The position numbers and the translations under genes are program-made. Source: Brachionus koreanus (taxonomy: Eukaryota > Rotifera > Eurotatoria > Ploima > Brachionidae). Taken from it: a stretch of DNA of 10,738 bases. Shown here one piece after another: positions 7,661-10,738 of the stretch. Positions within the stretch are counted from its first letter, which is position 1; every line of letters starts with the position of its first letter. The DNA lies in contig PJRA01000274.1 in assembly GCA_016987375.1 (NCBI GenBank), positions 79,154-89,891 of the forward strand, given 5' to 3'. The notes beneath the pieces were generated by a model. That model saw nothing but the letters and a program-made list of their open reading frames with translations. It was not told the DNA's origin and did no database searches.

Positions 7661-9430
7661 AAAATAAAGCGTACACTAAATTCCAATATTTTCTAGTGTG
7701 AATTAAATCATAAAAATATAAATACAGTGTATTGACTTATACAAAAAGATATGTTTTTACTTTCTCCCGTTAATTTTAAGCTTTTTTTAACTTTCCCACT
7801 AAATTTGCAGAAGAATCTTTTTCATCTATTCTTTTTCCTTGCAAACTTTTAAAAAGGAACACGATAATGTAAAGTTCTGAAAAATAATGTCAAAGTTTAA
7901 TCCTGTATCAAAACTTTAAAATTGTTTATTTGGCTAAAAAATAATAAGATGTTTGTAAGACCCCAAATTATGAAAGAGTAAACTTATCTCTACAGAATAA
8001 CTGGTTAATGAGGTATATGAATAAAATTTGTGTACAAACCAACTATAAATTTTTAGTAGTCAACTTTGAAACGCTTAAATTTTATAATCGAAAATGGTTT
8101 AAGGTTAAGAATAGCATTTCTCCTAAACAGAAAAGATAAGCTTTTAATTGATATGTAAAACTGGGGTCTTATGACATCAAAAATGCAAAAAACCATTCTT
8201 TAAAATTAGCTTATTAAAATTAAATTATACACAAAAAAAATGTCAATAATTTAGACCAAGTAAGAATAGCTTCTAATAGTTCAAAGTTTAAATAAATTAC
8301 ATTTTCCGAAATTTGTATTTTATGTCTTTAAAATATAATGTTATGTTATGTTTTATTGAATTTATAATTTTGAATAAAGGGTAAGAATTTATTGATAAAA
8401 AGATCTATATTAAACATTTATTAACGATAGTCAATATAAATCTATGTTCATAATCGCTATAAAAAAAAAAAAAATTTTTAAAATTCTAAATCATTTGAAT
8501 TCATGGTCTAGTTTATTGATTTTTTTTATTAAATTTTCTTAAAAAACATTTGAAATAAAGTGAATTATAATAAATTATAAAATATAAATTCATCTTTGCA
8601 TATATTTTAGGTAATGTTAAATGACATTTTTTTAAATGTTTAAAATACATTATTTCAATTTTTTAAAAACGATTAAAATTATTAATAAAAATTTTATATT
8701 AAAAATGGTTTCATTTTTTGTGTTTGAATTTCAAAATTTATCTACTGTTGAAATCATATTGAAAAAGTGTGATATTTCAAATATTTTTTTCAGTTTCAAG
8801 TAAAAAAAAATTTTCATTTAAAATTGGAACCATTTTCATATATGAAATTTAACTTTTTTGGTGAATAGAACGAGTTTAATCTTTATTTGTAAAGTTAAAA
8901 AAAAATATTGAAAATATTTTCTTAAACTTTTAAATTTTATTTCGATTTGAATTTAAATTCAATCTTTGAAAAAATGCTCATAAATAGGCAAATCATTAAT
9001 TTATAACTTTGAATATTACATTATCATCTATTATAAATTTTATTAGAAAGAGCTATATTAATTAATTTTCCTATTCAATAAAAATTTTATGTTTTTTCTC
9101 CCAATATTTTTTTACATATCTATTTAGCTTAAGAAGAATCCTAAATTTGAAAAATTAGCTTGCTTCCAAATGAGCTGAGCCAATTTTGATTTTTCGATTA
9201 GTTTAAAAAAGGCTACTAATAATAAAAATTGTCAAACAAGTTATATGAATTATGTAAATTAAATAAAAAGTCATTTTCAATGACGTATGTCATCAAAATT
9301 AGATTCTGGAAAAATAATACTATTAAAAATTAGAAAATAAAAATAATTTCGTATTATTACACTAAAAAGTTTAATTTCAAATATGAAAATGTTTGTAATT
9401 TTGATTTAAAATTTCTATTTAATTTGGAAC
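7661..9430. other. Long AT-rich stretch without a supported gene
   Basis: About 1.8 kb with frequent stops in all frames and many A/T runs. TAAGACCCCA at 7956-7965 recurs inverted as TGGGGTCTTA at 8162-8171. The similarity extends weakly on both sides, so a decayed terminal-inverted-repeat element of about 220 bp is possible but unproven. A broken open frame around 9128-9260, with one internal stop, is within chance expectation. Confidence 0.45.
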
Positions 9431-9467
9431 ATGGCACTTTTTCCATTTTATTCCAATAGTAGAGACA

Positions 9468-9600
9468 ATAATGCCATCAAATTTGTGAGTTTTTCGAATT
9501 TATCGAAAAAATCTTTTAAATTATAATATTTGAACTTCGTCCTTAACCTCCACCTTAGCCTCAGTATCATCTGAAAAAGATACAAACTTGATGGCATTAA
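9468..9600. repeat. Imperfect inverted repeat, 28-nt arms, 77-nt loop
   Basis: The arm 9468-9495 matches the reverse complement of 9573-9600 at 23 of 28 positions, with a perfect 12-nt core TAATGCCATCAA / TTGATGGCATTA. The inner part is more GC-rich than the flanks (CTTAACCTCCACCTTAGCCTC at 9542-9562, on the plus strand). It could be a foldback element, a small-RNA precursor, or two opposed copies of a short coding segment: read outside-in, both arms give the peptide NAIKFVSFS. I cannot decide from sequence alone. Confidence 0.6.
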
Positions 9601-9863
9601 TGTACTTTTGTTATTCAAACACAAAAATCTATCAAAACTTCTAATTAAATCTTGATAGAATTCTGAATGTTGATTTTAATTTTTTTTTTAAAAATTAGCA
9701 CTCATCATAAAAATATTTAAGCCGTTGCTAAATGTTTATCAACTGATACTTGTGTCTTTAAGATTGTTGTTGTTCGACATATTTAAAAAATTAGCAAAAA
9801 AAACAAAAAAATAATTTAATTAGACTATTTGACTTAATTATTTATTACAATCACTTGAATTGA
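9601..9863. other. AT-rich spacer left of the MITE
   Basis: No supported gene. On the minus strand a possible first exon starts at an ATG at 9780 (MSNNNNLKDT) with a GT donor at 9749. A splice to an AG at 9663 would join it to a 71-codon open frame ending at 9448, for 81 residues in total. The 87-nt intron is longer than those of the SAMHD1-like gene and no family is recognised, so this is noted and not called. Confidence 0.3.
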
Positions 9864-9867
9864 TTAA

Positions 9868-10083
9868 CACTAGAAGCACCAAACGAGTCAAAATGACTCG
9901 TTTTAAAATTTTTTAAATCCTCGTATCTTTTGAAAGGATTTTTCAAATAAATATATCTTTTTTGATTTATGTAGATTTTAAAATTTTCTTTAAAAATAAT
10001 ATTACTTAATAAAATTATTATAGTTTTTTTATAAAATAATTTCAAATTAAAAAAACGTGAAAAAATGCTTGGTGCTTCTAGTG
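9868..10083. mobile_element. piggyBac-like MITE (216 bp) with TTAA target duplications
   Basis: The element has perfect 15-bp terminal inverted repeats, CACTAGAAGCACCAA at 9868-9882 and TTGGTGCTTCTAGTG at 10069-10083, and lies between TTAA at 9864-9867 and TTAA at 10084-10087. TTAA targeting and a terminus of the form TTAACnCTAGAA are features of the piggyBac superfamily. Just inside the left terminus is a perfect 10-bp palindrome with a 3-nt spacer (AAACGAGTCA at 9881-9890, TGACTCGTTT at 9894-9903), which resembles the palindromic part of known piggyBac ends. A reduced trace (AAAAACGTGAAAAAATG) lies at the right end. The interior is AT-rich and has no transposase, so the element is non-autonomous and would need an enzyme encoded elsewhere. 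The perfect terminal repeats and duplications suggest a recent insertion. Confidence 0.88.
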
Positions 10084-10087
10084 TTAA

Positions 10088-10738
10088 AGGCAATGATATT
10101 GCAAAATGTCTAAATGATCATTTTTCAGCTCATTTAAAGCAGATGATGAGTTAAATAGTAAACTTGATTTTCCCTTGAGAGCTCCAGTAGATTGCATAGT
10201 AAATCTAGATTTGTCTTCAGTCCAGCTGCTATTAAAAAAGAGACTTGATGAGCTAGACAGAAACAAATCAATAGGTACTGATGGCATTCATCCATATGTA
10301 CTTAGAGAGTGCAGTGATGTATTATGTGAACACTTGTCTTTTTTGTTTAAATTATCATTCGAGTCTAGTATGATACCAGTGTTTGGAAAAGAGCTAATGT
10401 TACTCCAATATACAAAAAGAAAGGTAGTAAAACAAATCCTGAAAACTACCGTCCAATATTGCTATTATCGGTCCTAATAAAAATAATGGAAAAGCTAATA
10501 AGAGATGAAATGGTAATGCATTTATCGGAACACAAATTATTTTCTATTCATCAACATGGACTTATGCGTGGTAACTCCTGTGTAACCAACTTGCCAGAAA
10601 GCTTAGATATTATTACTGAGACCTTGAATAGAGGATTCAGTGCTGTGTTAGTATTTTTAGATTTCTCGAAAGTGTATGATCGCGTTTCACATAAGCTACT
10701 AAAGATCAAGCTAAAGAGCTATGGATTTACCGGTAAGT
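10088..10738 (+). pseudogene. Non-LTR retrotransposon reverse transcriptase fragment, frameshifted, runs off the right edge
   Basis: This is the same LINE family as the left-edge copy but on the opposite strand. Over 10088-10265 it matches the reverse complement of about 1-190 at roughly 90% by eye. Downstream it encodes the first half of the reverse transcriptase: GTDGIHPYVLREC, LSFLFKLSFESSMIPV, then in another frame KRANVTPIYKKKGSKTNPE, NYRPILLLSV, QHGLMRGNSCVTNL and FLDFSKVYDRVSH. The last is RT motif A, with its catalytic Asp present. The window ends before the YADD motif. Against the left copy it has lost one T near 10124, lost one base and gained one around 10205-10226, and it shifts frame again near 10381 where a Trp codon is expected. 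It therefore cannot make a continuous protein. Its 5' end coincides with the MITE boundary. Confidence 0.88.

Noticed and set aside
7956..8171. A second MITE bounded by TAAGACCCCA / TGGGGTCTTA
   Set aside because: Only 10 bp match perfectly, the flanks give no convincing target duplication, and the similarity fades quickly.
9851..10093. Minus-strand open frame of 80 residues across the MITE
   Set aside because: It spans both terminal repeats and the flanking DNA, shows no transposase motif, and its length is within chance for such A/T-rich sequence.
10084..10287. Minus-strand open frame of 67 residues near the right edge
   Set aside because: Antisense to the LINE reverse-transcriptase pseudogene and equivalent to the antisense frame of the left copy.

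Overview
The window is strongly AT-rich eukaryotic nuclear DNA, almost certainly from an invertebrate animal. The evidence is an intron-containing SAMHD1-type gene with very short GT-AG introns (51 to 61 nt), non-LTR retrotransposon fragments of two kinds, a tRNA-derived SINE present in two copies, and a piggyBac-like non-autonomous DNA transposon. Tiny introns, extreme A+T content and this mix of elements would suit a small compact genome such as a monogonont rotifer. That placement is an inference, not something the sequence proves.

Layout: positions 1-710 (minus strand) carry an uninterrupted piece of a non-LTR retrotransposon ORF2. It covers the region between endonuclease and reverse transcriptase and runs off the left edge. 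Positions 1124-1643 (minus) are a decayed 3' end of a second kind of LINE, with several in-frame stops. Positions 2403-2639 (plus) are a SINE copy with an A-rich tail. Positions 3755-5703 (minus) hold the one convincing host gene, a nine-exon SAMHD1-like dNTP triphosphohydrolase of 504 residues with the HD catalytic core and C-terminal domain but no visible SAM domain. Positions 6535-6800 contain three hairpin-forming inverted repeats. Positions 7379-7660 (minus) hold the second, more complete SINE copy, with recognisable A- and B-box-like promoter sequence. Positions 9468-9600 form an imperfect inverted repeat. Positions 9868-10083 are a 216-bp piggyBac-like MITE between perfect TTAA duplications. 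Positions 10088-10738 (plus) are a frameshifted reverse-transcriptase copy of the same LINE family as the left edge, in the opposite orientation.

The genes do not form an operon or a coordinated system. A single housekeeping or immunity-type gene lies in a nested set of inverted repeats: two SINEs inside two LINE copies. Most remaining sequence is low-complexity A/T with short open frames, which are expected by chance at this base composition. I found no undescribed multi-gene system. The points of most interest are the unusual SAMHD1 architecture (no SAM domain, a charged insertion within the HD core, loss of the C-terminal tail), the MITE sitting exactly at the 5' edge of a LINE copy, and the 9.5-kb inverted repeat whose arms differ only synonymously in one reading frame.
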